From assembly GCA_036226585.1 (NCBI GenBank), contig CP108997.1, forward strand, positions 1,860,001-1,924,000: 64,000 bases of DNA. The letters are read 5' to 3'. This DNA comes from Streptomyces sp. NBC_00708 (GTDB lineage: Bacteria; Actinomycetota; Actinomycetes; Streptomycetales; Streptomycetaceae). Numbering within the stretch: the first letter of the stretch is position 1; each line of letters opens with the position of its first letter. The notes under the pieces were generated by a model. It had not been told where the DNA came from. It ran no database searches and was given only the letters and a program-made list of their open reading frames with translations. The position numbers were made by a program, and so were the translations under genes. Of the stretch, positions 44,022 through 52,488 are shown piece by piece.

Positions 44022-45383
44022 CTACAACACCGGCAGCAGCGCCTTCAGTTCGAACGCCGTGACCTCGCTGCGGTACTCCTCCCACTCACGCTTCTTGTTG
44101 CGGAGGAAGAAGTCGAAGACGTGCTCGCCCAGGGTTTCCGCGACCAGTTCGCTCTTTTCCATCAGGGAGATCGCCTCGCCCAGGTTCTGCGGGAGGGGTT
44201 CGATTCCCATCGCGCGGCGTTCCGCGTCGGAGAGGGCCCAGACGTCGTCGTCGGCGCCGGCCGGGAGTTCGTAGCCCTCCTCGATGCCCTTGAGGCCGGC
44301 GGCGAGGAGGACCGCGTAGGTGAGGTAGGGGTTGGCGCCGGAGTCGATGGAGCGGACCTCGACGCGGGCGGAGCCGGTCTTGCCGGGCTTGTACATCGGG
44401 ACGCGGATCAGGGCGGAGCGGTTGTTGTGGCCCCAGCAGATGTACGAGGGGGCCTCGCCGCCGGCGCCCGCGGCGCGGGAGGAGCCGCCCCAGATGCGCT
44501 TGTAGGAGTTGACCCACTGGTTGGTGACGGCGGAGATCTCCGCGGCGTGGCGGAGGAGGCCCGCGATGAAGGAGCGGCCGACCTTGGAGAGCTGGTACTC
44601 CGCGCCGGACTCGTAGAAGGCGTTGCGGTCGCCCTCGAAGAGGGAGAGGTGGGTGTGCATGCCCGAGCCGGGGTACTCCGAGAACGGCTTCGGCATGAAC
44701 GTCGCCTGCACGCCCTGCTCCAGCGCGACCTGCTTCATGACCAGGCGGAAGGTCATGATGTTGTCGGCGGTGGAGAGCGCGTCCGCGTACCGCAGGTCGA
44801 TCTCCTGCTGGCCGGGCGCGCCCTCGTGGTGGCTGAACTCGACCGAGATGCCCATGGATTCGAGCATGGTGATCGCCTGGCGGCGGAAGTCCATGCCGAC
44901 GTTCTGCGGGGTGTGGTCGAAGTAGCCGGAGCTGTCGGCCGGGGTGGGCCGGGTGCCGTCGACCGGCTTGTCCTTCAGCAGGAAGAACTCGATCTCGGGG
45001 TGGGTGTAGAAGGTGAAGCCCAGGTCCGAGGTCTTGGCCAGGATCCGCTTGAGCACGAAGCGCGGGTCGGCGAAGGAGGGCGAGCCGTCCGGCATCAGGA
45101 TGTCGCAGAACATCCGGGCCGTGCCCGGTGCCTCCGCGCGCCACGGCAGGATCTGGAACGTCCCCGGGTCCGGCTTGGCGATCATGTCCGACTCGTACAC
45201 GCGGGCGAAGCCCTCGATCGCGGAGCCGTCGAAGCCGATGCCCTCGTCGAACGCCTGCTCAAGCTCCGCGGGGGCGACGGCCACGGACTTGAGGTAACCG
45301 AGCACATCGGTGAACCACAGCCGTACGAACCGGATGTCGCGCTCCTCAAGGGTCCTGAGGACGAATTCCTGCTGCTTGTCCAT
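44022..45383 (-). CDS. glnA2: GSI-type ligase, GlnA2-like (gamma-glutamylpolyamine synthetase candidate)
   Basis: 453 residues of type I glutamine synthetase fold: GFDGSAIEGFARVYESDM near 50, HPEIEFFLL (metal Glu), HHEGAPGQQEIDLRY, GSGMHTHLSLF (active-site His) and NNRSALIRVP near 320. The flap and adenylylation-loop region reads IEEGYELP where housekeeping GlnA has NLYDLP; a Tyr is still there. Position and sequence fit SCO2241 (GlnA2) of S. coelicolor, which is reported to glutamylate polyamines instead of ammonium. The ATG at 45383 begins the standard N-terminus MDKQQEFVLRTLEER. It is not in an operon with glnE. Confidence 0.88.
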   Translation of the reverse strand: MDKQQEFVLRTLEERDIRFVRLWFTDVLGYLKSVAVAPAELEQAFDEGIGFDGSAIEGFARVYESDMIAKPDPGTFQILPWRAEAPGTARMFCDILMPDGSPSFADPRFVLKRILAKTSDLGFTFYTHPEIEFFLLKDKPVDGTRPTPADSSGYFDHTPQNVGMDFRRQAITMLESMGISVEFSHHEGAPGQQEIDLRYADALSTADNIMTFRLVMKQVALEQGVQATFMPKPFSEYPGSGMHTHLSLFEGDRNAFYESGAEYQLSKVGRSFIAGLLRHAAEISAVTNQWVNSYKRIWGGSSRAAGAGGEAPSYICWGHNNRSALIRVPMYKPGKTGSARVEVRSIDSGANPYLTYAVLLAAGLKGIEEGYELPAGADDDVWALSDAERRAMGIEPLPQNLGEAISLMEKSELVAETLGEHVFDFFLRNKKREWEEYRSEVTAFELKALLPVL

Positions 45384-45627
45384 AGCCACATCCTTGCAGT
45401 TCAGACGGTCCGTGCTCCACCTCCCGGGGCTGGGGAGAGACTCCAGTATCACGACCCCGGATTTCCCCCAGATTACGCACCCGACGTGACATGGAGCACG
45501 CGGCCACCCACTACGATCGGCGCCCGTGGTGCGCACGGGCCCCCACCGCCTCGTCACCGGCCCGCACGCCCCGGTTCGCCCCGCCCGGCCCGCCCCCTCA
45601 TCGCCCCTTCCCCGAAGGACCCACGAC

Positions 45628-46314
45628 ATGAGTTACGACCGCAGGACCCGCATAGAGCAGATGCGCAACGCCGACCGCGCGCGGGACCGCCGCAACCGGG
45701 TGCTGGCCGTGAGCCTGAGCGCCGTCGTCGTCGCCGGGCTCGTCACCTTCGGTTCGTACACGATCCTCAACAAGTCGGACGACACGTCCTCGAACAGTTC
45801 GATGACCGACGACGGGAAGGGCGGGACCCCGTCCGCCGGCGAGACGGACAAGGATCTCGCCACCGGGCCCATCGAGGGCGAGAAGTCCTGGGACGCGAAG
45901 AAGCTGACCCGCAACCATGTCACCGAGAACGTCGACTACCCGATGAAGCCCCCGGTCGGCGGTGACCACAGCCCGGTCTGGATGAACTGCGACGGCGAGG
46001 TCTACAAGAAGGCCGTCCCCGACGTGAACGCCGTGCACGCCCTGGAGCACGGTTCGGTCTGGGTGACGTACACCGACAAGGCGCCCGCCGCCGATGTCGA
46101 CAAGCTCGCCGACCGGGTCTCGAAGACGCCGTACTCGCTGATGAGCCCCTACAAGGACCAGGCCGGGGCGATCATGCTGACCGCCTGGGGCAAGCAGGTC
46201 ACCGTGGACAGCGCGGACGACCCGCGAGTGGCGCAGTTCTTCGCCCATTACGTGCAGGGGCCGCAGACGCCCGAGCCGGGCGCCGCCTGCACGGGCGGGC
46301 TCGACGGCTCGTGA
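45628..46314 (+). CDS. DUF3105 membrane-anchored protein
   Basis: 228 residues. A basic N-terminus (RRTRIEQMRNADRARDRRNR) precedes one membrane helix (about 29-50, VLAVSLSAVVVAGLVTFGSY). The extracytoplasmic DUF3105 domain has HVTENVDYPMKPPVGGDHSP followed by VWMNCDGEVYKKAV, and HALEHGSVWVTY. His and Cys in these segments could bind a metal. GAAGGA lies about 9 nt before ATG 45628. A -10-like TACGAT at 45512-45517 suggests transcription from about 45524, and the in-frame GTG at 45526 would only add a low-complexity extension. It is divergent from glnA2. Confidence 0.88.
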   Translation: MSYDRRTRIEQMRNADRARDRRNRVLAVSLSAVVVAGLVTFGSYTILNKSDDTSSNSSMTDDGKGGTPSAGETDKDLATGPIEGEKSWDAKKLTRNHVTENVDYPMKPPVGGDHSPVWMNCDGEVYKKAVPDVNAVHALEHGSVWVTYTDKAPAADVDKLADRVSKTPYSLMSPYKDQAGAIMLTAWGKQVTVDSADDPRVAQFFAHYVQGPQTPEPGAACTGGLDGS

Positions 46315-46470
46315 TCCGGGCCCTCCGAGCGAGGTGCCCGAAAAGTTCCCTCGTACCGTAAATGCACCCGAATGGGCTATAGCGGTCGCGTCCCCCGAAC
46401 GGGCCCATGACGATGGGTTCGCTCGGGGATGTACGTACGGCCGCCCCTCGGTACGCAGGAGGAATCCCCC

Positions 46471-46905
46471 ATGACCACCGCCAAGGACATCATGCACACC
46501 GGCGCCACCTGGATTCCGGCGCACGAGACCCTCGACCGCGCCGCCCAGCTGATGCGCGAGCACCACGTCGGCGCGCTGCCCATCTCGGCCAGTGGCGAGG
46601 ACGACCGGATGATCGGCATCCTCACCGACCGCGACATCGTGGTCGGCTGCGTGGCGGAGGGCCGGGACCCGGCCAAGGTCACGGCGGGCGACCTCGCCCA
46701 GGGCACGCCCCGCTGGATCGACGCGGACGCGGATGTGGAGGCGGTGCTGGAGGAGATGCAGAGCCACCAGATCCGCCGGCTCCCGGTCGTCGAGGACAAG
46801 AAGCTGGTCGGCATGATCAGCGAGGCCGACCTCGCCCGGCACCTCTCCGACGACCAGATCGCCGACTGGGCGGAGAAGGTCTACTCGCGGACCGCCACCG
46901 GCTGA
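46471..46905 (+). CDS. tandem CBS-domain protein
   Basis: 144 residues made of two CBS motifs and little else: residues about 7-65 (DRAAQLMREHHVGALPIS, MIGILTDRDIVVG) and about 75-135 (VEAVLEEMQSHQIRRLPVVE, LVGMISEADLARH). Such stand-alone pairs usually bind adenine nucleotides and respond to energy state. AGGAGG with good spacing precedes ATG 46471. It lies 73 nt before nadE, so a link to NAD metabolism is possible but not shown. Confidence 0.9.
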   Translation: MTTAKDIMHTGATWIPAHETLDRAAQLMREHHVGALPISASGEDDRMIGILTDRDIVVGCVAEGRDPAKVTAGDLAQGTPRWIDADADVEAVLEEMQSHQIRRLPVVEDKKLVGMISEADLARHLSDDQIADWAEKVYSRTATG

Positions 46906-46978
46906 CCGGCTGCGGGGAATCGTTCTTTCGCACGGCCCGCCGGGACATCGCGTCAGTCAGACGATTAGAGTGGGGCGC

Positions 46979-48733
46979 GTGCCTCAACTACGCCTCGCAC
47001 TGAATCAGATCGACTCGACCGTCGGCGACCTCGCCGGCAACACCGAGGCGATCGTCCACTGGACCCGGCACTCCGCCGAACAGGGCGCCCACTTCGTGGC
47101 GTTCCCCGAGATGGTGCTGACCGGCTACCCCGTCGAGGACCTGGCCCTGCGGTCGTCCTTCGTCGAGGCCTCGCGCGACGCGCTGCGCGCGCTCGCGGCC
47201 CGGCTCGACGCGGAGGGCTTCGGGGAGATCCCCGTTCTCGTCGGCTACCTCGACCGCTCGGAGTTCGCCGCGGAGCGCTACGGCCAGCCGGCCGGCTCGC
47301 CGCGCAACGCGGCCGCGGTGCTGCACCGCGGCGGGATCGCGCTGAACTTCGCCAAGCACCACCTGCCCAACTACGGCGTCTTCGACGAGTTCCGCTACTT
47401 CGTGCCGGGCGACTCGATGCCCGTCGTCCGCGTGCACGGCATCGATGTGGCGCTCGCGATCTGCGAGGACCTCTGGCAGGACGGCGGCCGTGTCCCGGCC
47501 GCGCGCGCCGCCGGGGCCGGGCTGCTGCTGTCGGTCAACGCCTCGCCGTACGAGCGGGACAAGGACGACACCCGGCTGGAACTGGTCCGCAAGCGTGCCC
47601 GTGAGGCCGGCTGCACGACCGCCTACCTCGCGATGATCGGCGGCCAGGACGAGCTGGTCTTCGACGGCGACTCGATCGTCGTCGACCGGGAGGGCGAGGT
47701 CATCGCCCGCGCCCCGCAGTTCGCCGAGGGCAGCGTGATCCTGGATCTGGAGCTGCCCGCCGCCCCGGCCGAGGCGCCGTCCGGCGTGGTCGACGACGGT
47801 CTGCGGATCGACCATGTGGTCCTCTCCGAGGAGCCGCTGCCGGCGTACGAGGCGGAGCTCGCCGGGGGTTACGCGGACCGGCTGGACGACGACGAGGAGC
47901 TGTACACGGCCCTCGTGGTGGGGCTGCGGGCCTACGCCGCGAAGAACGGCTTCACCAGCGTGCTCATCGGGCTCTCCGGCGGCATCGACTCGGCGCTGGT
48001 CGCCGCCATCGCCTGCGACGCGCTGGGTGCGCAGCAGGTGTACGGGGTCTCGATGCCGTCCAAGTACTCCTCGGACCACTCCAAGGGCGACGCGGCCGAG
48101 CTGGCCCGGCGCACCGGGCTGAACTTCCGGACCGTCCCGATCGAGCCGATGTTCGACGCGTACATGGGGTCGCTGGGGCTCACCGGGCTGGCCGAGGAGA
48201 ACCTCCAGTCGCGGCTGCGCGGCACGATGCTGATGGCCATCTCCAACCAGGAGGGCCAGATCGTCCTGGCCCCGGGCAACAAGTCGGAACTGGCGGTCGG
48301 CTACTCGACGCTGTACGGGGACTCCGTCGGTGCGTACGGGCCGATCAAGGACGTGTACAAGACGTCCGTCTTCCGGCTGGCCAAGTGGCGCAACCGGGCC
48401 GCCGAGGAGCGGGGGCAGACCCCGCCGATCCCGGAGGCGTCCATCACGAAGCCGCCGAGCGCGGAGCTGCGGCCGGGCCAGGTGGACACGGACTCGCTGC
48501 CGGACTACGACGTGCTCGACCGCATCCTGGAGATGTACGTCGACCGGGACCAGGGGCTCGAAGCGATCGTCGCGGCCGGGTTCGACCGGGCGCTGGTGGC
48601 GAAGACGCTGCGGATGGTGGATACGGCGGAGTACAAGCGGCGGCAGTATCCGCCGGGGACGAAGATCTCGCCGAAGGGGTTCGGGAAGGACCGGCGGCTG
48701 CCGATCACGAATCGTTGGCGCGAGGCCGGCTGA
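46979..48733 (+). CDS. nadE: glutamine-dependent NAD+ synthetase
   Basis: 584 residues. The N-terminal nitrilase-fold glutaminase (about 1-260) has the Glu-Lys-Cys triad: FPEMVLTGYP (Glu), KHHLPNYGVFDEFRYF (Lys) and ALAICEDLWQDGG (Cys). The C-terminal ammonia-dependent NAD synthetase (about 300-584) has the PP-loop IGLSGGIDSALVAAIA and the adenylate-binding KSELAVGYSTLYGD. It amidates nicotinic acid adenine dinucleotide in the last step of NAD formation. The start is GTG 46979, 7 nt after a -10-like TAGAGT (46966-46971) without a Shine-Dalgarno, so it is probably leaderless. Confidence 0.96.
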   Translation: MPQLRLALNQIDSTVGDLAGNTEAIVHWTRHSAEQGAHFVAFPEMVLTGYPVEDLALRSSFVEASRDALRALAARLDAEGFGEIPVLVGYLDRSEFAAERYGQPAGSPRNAAAVLHRGGIALNFAKHHLPNYGVFDEFRYFVPGDSMPVVRVHGIDVALAICEDLWQDGGRVPAARAAGAGLLLSVNASPYERDKDDTRLELVRKRAREAGCTTAYLAMIGGQDELVFDGDSIVVDREGEVIARAPQFAEGSVILDLELPAAPAEAPSGVVDDGLRIDHVVLSEEPLPAYEAELAGGYADRLDDDEELYTALVVGLRAYAAKNGFTSVLIGLSGGIDSALVAAIACDALGAQQVYGVSMPSKYSSDHSKGDAAELARRTGLNFRTVPIEPMFDAYMGSLGLTGLAEENLQSRLRGTMLMAISNQEGQIVLAPGNKSELAVGYSTLYGDSVGAYGPIKDVYKTSVFRLAKWRNRAAEERGQTPPIPEASITKPPSAELRPGQVDTDSLPDYDVLDRILEMYVDRDQGLEAIVAAGFDRALVAKTLRMVDTAEYKRRQYPPGTKISPKGFGKDRRLPITNRWREAG

Positions 48734-48778
48734 AGCCGGCGGGTCCCTGATACGCGAGCCCGTCCGGGGCTGGGGGTT

Positions 48779-49036
48779 TGTCCTCAAGCGCCGGACGGGC
48801 TTGGTTTTGGCCGGGCTCCGGTCAGGAACTGCGGCCCGAGCCGGCCGAGGGGTTGTCCTCAAGCGCCGGACGGGCTGGATGTGGCCGGGCTCCGGTCAAA
48901 AACTGCGGCCCGAGCCGGCCGAGGTCTTGTCCTCAAGCGCCGGACGGGCTTGGTTTTGGCCCGGCTCCGGTCAAGAGGTGCGGTCCGTCGTGGCCGGCGT
49001 TCTGTCCTCAAGCGCCGGACGGGCTTGGTTCTGGCT
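48779..49036. repeat. tandem array of ~75-bp repeats entering the MFS gene
   Basis: Units start TGTCCTCAAGCGCCGGACGG at 48779, 48854, 48928 and 49003 (periods 75, 74, 75; the last is partial). The first two or three keep GGCTCCGGTCA and the CGGCCCGAGCCGGCCGAGG stretch nearly unchanged. The array fills the gap between the convergent nadE and MFS genes. It continues through the MFS stop (48971) into its coding end, supplying the last ~22 residues. The core matches the inverted-repeat arm at 34702-34728. Confidence 0.9.
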
Positions 49037-50200
49037 CGCCACCACCTTCGATGTGCCGCTCTCGCGGTCCAGTGCGCCCGCCGTCACCGCGATGGCCAGG
49101 CCCGCCACCGCCAGGGCCGCGCCGACGACGGCCGGGGACGTCCAGCCCCAGCCTGCCGCGATGGCCGTGCCGCCGAGCCACGCGCCGCCCGCGTTGGCCA
49201 GGTTGAACGCGGAGTGGTTGGAGGCGGAGGCCAGGGTCGGGGCGTCCTTCGCCTTGTTCATCACGAGCATCTGGAGCGGCGTGGTGGTCATAAAGCCCAC
49301 CGCGCCCAGCAGCACCACCATCACCAGCGCCGCCCACTTCACGTGCGCGGCCAGCGGGAAGACGGCCAGGACGACGGCGAGGGCGCCCAGTGACCCGTAG
49401 AGCGTCGGGCGCAGGGCGCGGTCCGTGAGCGGGCCCGCGGCGAGCGCGCCCAGGGTCATGCCGATACCGAAGAGCGCCAGGACCGGGGTCACCGCGGACT
49501 CACCGAAGCCCATGGCCTTCGTGGTCATCGCCGAGAGGTAGGAGTAGACGGCGAACACGCCGGCGAAGCCGAAGACGGCGGTGAGGAGGCCGAGCAGGAC
49601 CTGCCGGTTGCCCATCGCGCGGACCTCGTGGCGGACGTCCTGCCGGGCCTCGACGGGGATCTGCGGGACGAGGCGGGCGAGGGCCGCCATCGCGCAGACG
49701 CCGATGGCCGCGACGACCAGGAAGGTGGCCCGCCAGCCGAGGTGCTGGCCGAGCAGGGTGGCCGCCGGTACGCCGACGATGTTGGCGACGGTCAGGCCGA
49801 GGAACATCGTGGCGACGGCCCGTGCCCGGCGCCCCTCGGGCACGAGCCGGGAGGCGACGACGGCCCCGACGCCGAAGAACGCCCCGTGCGGCAGCCCGGC
49901 CAGCAGGCGGCCCGCGAGCAGCCAGCCGAAGCCGGGGGCGAGCGCGGAGGCGAGGTTGCCGACGGTGAACAGGGCCATCAGCAGCAGGAGCATCCGCTTG
50001 CGCGGGACGCGGGAACCGAGGGCGGTGAGCAGCGGGGCGCCGAGGACCACCCCGATCGCGTACGCCGACACCAGGTAGCCGGCGGTGGGGACGGAGGTGC
50101 CGAGGTCGTCCGCGACGTTGGGCAGCAGGCCCATCATCACGAACTCGGTGGTGCCGATGCCGAAGGCGCTCACAGCCAGCGCGAGCAGGGCCAGGGGCAT
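48971..50200 (-). CDS. MFS transporter, DHA1-type drug/sugar efflux
   Basis: 409 residues with about 12 membrane helices, starting MPLALLALAVSAFGIGTTEF, as in arabinose/chloramphenicol efflux (AraJ-like) proteins. The loop motif GSRVPRKRMLLLLM lies between helices 2 and 3. The substrate is unknown. The C-terminal tail ASQNQARPALEDRTPATTDR is encoded by the tandem repeat array and is unlike a normal cytoplasmic tail. ATG 50200 has a purine-rich AAAGG upstream; longer starts to 50335 lack support. An imperfect inverted repeat (50366-50384) lies upstream. Confidence 0.9.
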   Translation of the reverse strand: MPLALLALAVSAFGIGTTEFVMMGLLPNVADDLGTSVPTAGYLVSAYAIGVVLGAPLLTALGSRVPRKRMLLLLMALFTVGNLASALAPGFGWLLAGRLLAGLPHGAFFGVGAVVASRLVPEGRRARAVATMFLGLTVANIVGVPAATLLGQHLGWRATFLVVAAIGVCAMAALARLVPQIPVEARQDVRHEVRAMGNRQVLLGLLTAVFGFAGVFAVYSYLSAMTTKAMGFGESAVTPVLALFGIGMTLGALAAGPLTDRALRPTLYGSLGALAVVLAVFPLAAHVKWAALVMVVLLGAVGFMTTTPLQMLVMNKAKDAPTLASASNHSAFNLANAGGAWLGGTAIAAGWGWTSPAVVGAALAVAGLAIAVTAGALDRESGTSKVVASQNQARPALEDRTPATTDRTS

Positions 50201-50365
50201 GAGGAGAGACCTTTCCGCTTCAGGGCCCCCGGCCGCGGCCCGGCGGGGCCCGGTCGGGGCCCGCGGGTGCGGAGGGGCGGGAGGGCACGTGGTCGTACGC
50301 GCGCCCGCGCGGTCCGCCGGGTGGGCGGTGCGCACGGCGGCGGACCGGCTTCATCGCCGGCGACC

Positions 50366-50384
50366 TTGTTCCCGTACGAAACAA
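50366..50384. promoter_or_regulatory. imperfect inverted repeat upstream of the MFS gene
   Basis: TTGTTCCCGTACGAAACAA has 5-bp perfect outer arms (TTGTT/AACAA) with an imperfect centre. It lies about 170 nt upstream of the MFS start and 46 nt before the beginning of the gap's AT-poor part. It could be a TetR-type site, but no regulator gene is adjacent. The rest of 50201-50428 is plain GC-rich sequence. Confidence 0.3.
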
Positions 50385-50428
50385 AGTCTCTCAGAGGATG
50401 GGCTCGCTCCGGTAAACGGCTCGTCGCG

Positions 50429-51457
50429 TCAGAGTGCGACGCGGGCGGCGATCGGGAGGTGGTCGCTGCCGGTGGCGGGGAGCGTCCAGGACGACATCGG
50501 TTCGACGCCCTTGACCATGATCTGGTCGATGCGGGCCATCGGGAACTTCGCGGGCCAGCTGAATCCGAAGCCGTCGCCGGCGGCGCCCTGGGTGGAGCGC
50601 ATCTGGGAGGTGACCCCCTTGAGCGCGCGGTCGTTCATCGTCCCGTTGAGGTCGCCGAGCAGGGCGACGCGGGCGAGCGGCTCGTGGGAGATGGCCTTGC
50701 CGAGCGCGTCGGCGCTCTGGTCGCGCTGGTTGGCGGTGAAGCCGGCGTGCAGCTTGACCCGTACGGACGGCAGGTGCGCCACGTAGACCGCGAGGGGGCC
50801 CTTCGGTGTCGCGACGGTGGTGCGCATGGCGCGGACCCAGCCCATCTTGAGGTCCACCGGCCGGGTGTCGCTCAGCGGGTACTTGCTCCACAGGCCGACG
50901 GTGCCCTGGACGGAGTGGTAGCGGAAACGGCCGGCGAGCGCCTTCTCGTACGCCGCCACCTTGCCGGCGGGCAGCTCCTGGAGGGCGACGACGTCCGCGC
51001 CGGAGCCCGCGACCTGGTCGGCGGTGGCGGCGGGGTCCGGGTTGTCCGCGTTGACGTTGTGGGTGGCGACCGTGAGATCGCCGCCGCTGCCCGACTTGTC
51101 GGTGAACAGGCCGCCGAACATGTTGAGCCAGACCACCACCGGCAGCAGCAGCGCCACCAGGGCGGTCCCCGAGCGGCGCACCAGGCCCAGGACGAGCAGC
51201 ACCGGGACGAGCAGGCCGAACCAGGGCAGGAATGTCTCGGTGAGGCTGCCCAGGTTGCCGATGGTGTTCGGGATCTGGGCGTGGAAGGCCATCACGAGGG
51301 TCAGCAGGACGGACCAGCAGGCCAGGAGGATGCCGCGCCGCCAGGTGCCCGGGTCCCTCAGGAGCCGGGTGAATCTGTCGCGCAGGTCCCGGAAGCGGGA
51401 GCCGGAGCGCTGCGGCCCCACGCCGTTCCCGGTGTCCGCCCTGTACGCCTGCACCAT
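50429..51457 (-). CDS. membrane-bound endonuclease/exonuclease/phosphatase-family hydrolase
   Basis: 342 residues. About three membrane helices lie at residues 40-125 (GILLACWSVLLTLVMAFHAQ, FLPWFGLLVPVLLVLGLV, LVALLLPVVVWLNMF). The EEP catalytic domain is at about 135-342, probably facing outside. Motifs: THNVNADNPDP, ADVVALQEL (metal Glu), LLGDLNGTMNDRAL (Asp-x-Asn), ARIDQIMVKG and GSDHLPIAARVAL (catalytic His). It probably cleaves a phosphodiester (DNA, lipid or inositol phosphate). ATG 51457 follows a weak purine run. Confidence 0.88.
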   Translation of the reverse strand: MVQAYRADTGNGVGPQRSGSRFRDLRDRFTRLLRDPGTWRRGILLACWSVLLTLVMAFHAQIPNTIGNLGSLTETFLPWFGLLVPVLLVLGLVRRSGTALVALLLPVVVWLNMFGGLFTDKSGSGGDLTVATHNVNADNPDPAATADQVAGSGADVVALQELPAGKVAAYEKALAGRFRYHSVQGTVGLWSKYPLSDTRPVDLKMGWVRAMRTTVATPKGPLAVYVAHLPSVRVKLHAGFTANQRDQSADALGKAISHEPLARVALLGDLNGTMNDRALKGVTSQMRSTQGAAGDGFGFSWPAKFPMARIDQIMVKGVEPMSSWTLPATGSDHLPIAARVAL

Positions 51458-51647
51458 CGCGCTGTCCTCACTGCCTTGCCGTACACATCGCCGCGCCCCC
51501 GACCCTAGGGGATGCGCGATGCCTTTCATGCCGCCCGGGGCGGCCGTACTGCCACGAGGACGTGGCGGGCGGCTCCGGCAGTTCCGGTGGCAGGGGGAAA
51601 CGCGGGGGTCTGTGACGGAACGCGCACACTCGCGCGTGCCCGGCGCG

Positions 51648-52352
51648 TCAGCCCCGGCCTGCGGCTTCCCTCTCCGGGGCGGCGGCGGCCCGCCGGGGTG
51701 CGAGGCCTTCGATCGCCAGCGTGATGATGCGGTCGGCGAGATCGTCGGGCAGCGGCGCGTCGGGCCGGTGGATGGTGCGTACGAGCATGGGGCCGAGGAA
51801 CAGGTCGTCCATCAGCTCCACGTCCGTGTCGTCGCGCAGCTCGCCCGCCTCGACGGCGCGCCGGACGGCGGCGACCATGGCGAGCCGGCGGGGGGCTATC
51901 ACGGTGCACTGGTACTCGTGCCAGAGCTTGGGATGGCTCTTCATCTGCGCGAACACGTTGTGCAGCAGGACCGAGGAGCGCTGGGCGAGACCGCGCGTGC
52001 GCATCGACTCCAGCAGGACGCGCAGGTCGCGCAGGCCGCCGGTGCCGGAGACCTCCGGTTCCGGGGGCTCGATGGCGCGCAGCACGTCGACGAAGAGCTC
52101 CTCCTTGCCGGCCCAGCGCCGGTAGATGGTGGCCTTGCCGACGCCGGCGGTGCGGGCGATGCGCTCGATGGAGAGGGCGGCGAGGGGTTCACCGGCCTCC
52201 AGCAGCTCCACGACGGCGTCCAGGATCGCCGCCTCGGCGGCGGCGCTGCGCGGCCGTCCCCGGCGCGGCTCGGAGTCGTCACCGGGTTCCGGGGCACCCG
52301 CTCCGGGGCCGGGAACCTCGCCGGAGTGCTCGTCCGGTGCCTGATCCTGCAC
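51648..52352 (-). CDS. TetR-family regulator
   Basis: 234 residues from GTG 52352, with AAAGGTGG 6-7 nt before it. A disordered acidic/Pro N-terminus (about 1-30) precedes RRGRPRSAAAEAAILDAVVE and the helix-turn-helix IERIARTAGVGKATIYRRWA. The C-terminal domain resembles the TetR_C group of QacR/EmrB-linked repressors. It lies behind the DHA2 exporter (137 nt) in the same direction and most likely represses that gene through the palindrome at 54118-54136. Confidence 0.92.
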   Translation of the reverse strand: MQDQAPDEHSGEVPGPGAGAPEPGDDSEPRRGRPRSAAAEAAILDAVVELLEAGEPLAALSIERIARTAGVGKATIYRRWAGKEELFVDVLRAIEPPEPEVSGTGGLRDLRVLLESMRTRGLAQRSSVLLHNVFAQMKSHPKLWHEYQCTVIAPRRLAMVAAVRRAVEAGELRDDTDVELMDDLFLGPMLVRTIHRPDAPLPDDLADRIITLAIEGLAPRRAAAAPEREAAGRG

Positions 52353-52488
52353 GTGAAACCACCTTTCGCCGTCTCCGATTCTCGCCGACGCGGAAGGAGG
52401 CCGGCCCCACGGGTGAACCGGGCCGCGCGGGGCGGCCCGGTTCACCCGGAAGGTTCGGCCTTACGGGGCCGGTGTCATCGGCCGGCTG

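Noticed and set aside
45384..45627. GlnR-type site upstream of glnA2
   Set aside because: I looked for two GTNAC half-sites with 6-nt spacing. Only a single GTGAC/GTCAC is seen near 45486, so no site is called.
48779..49036. CRISPR-like impression from four regularly spaced repeats
   Set aside because: The period is ~75 bp with almost the whole unit conserved, so there are no unique spacers, and no cas genes are nearby.
48778..49206. A 142-codon ORF across the tandem repeats on the + strand
   Set aside because: Its translation repeats with the array (SSSAGRA, SGQELRPEPAE) and then runs antisense to the MFS gene; no RBS or family.
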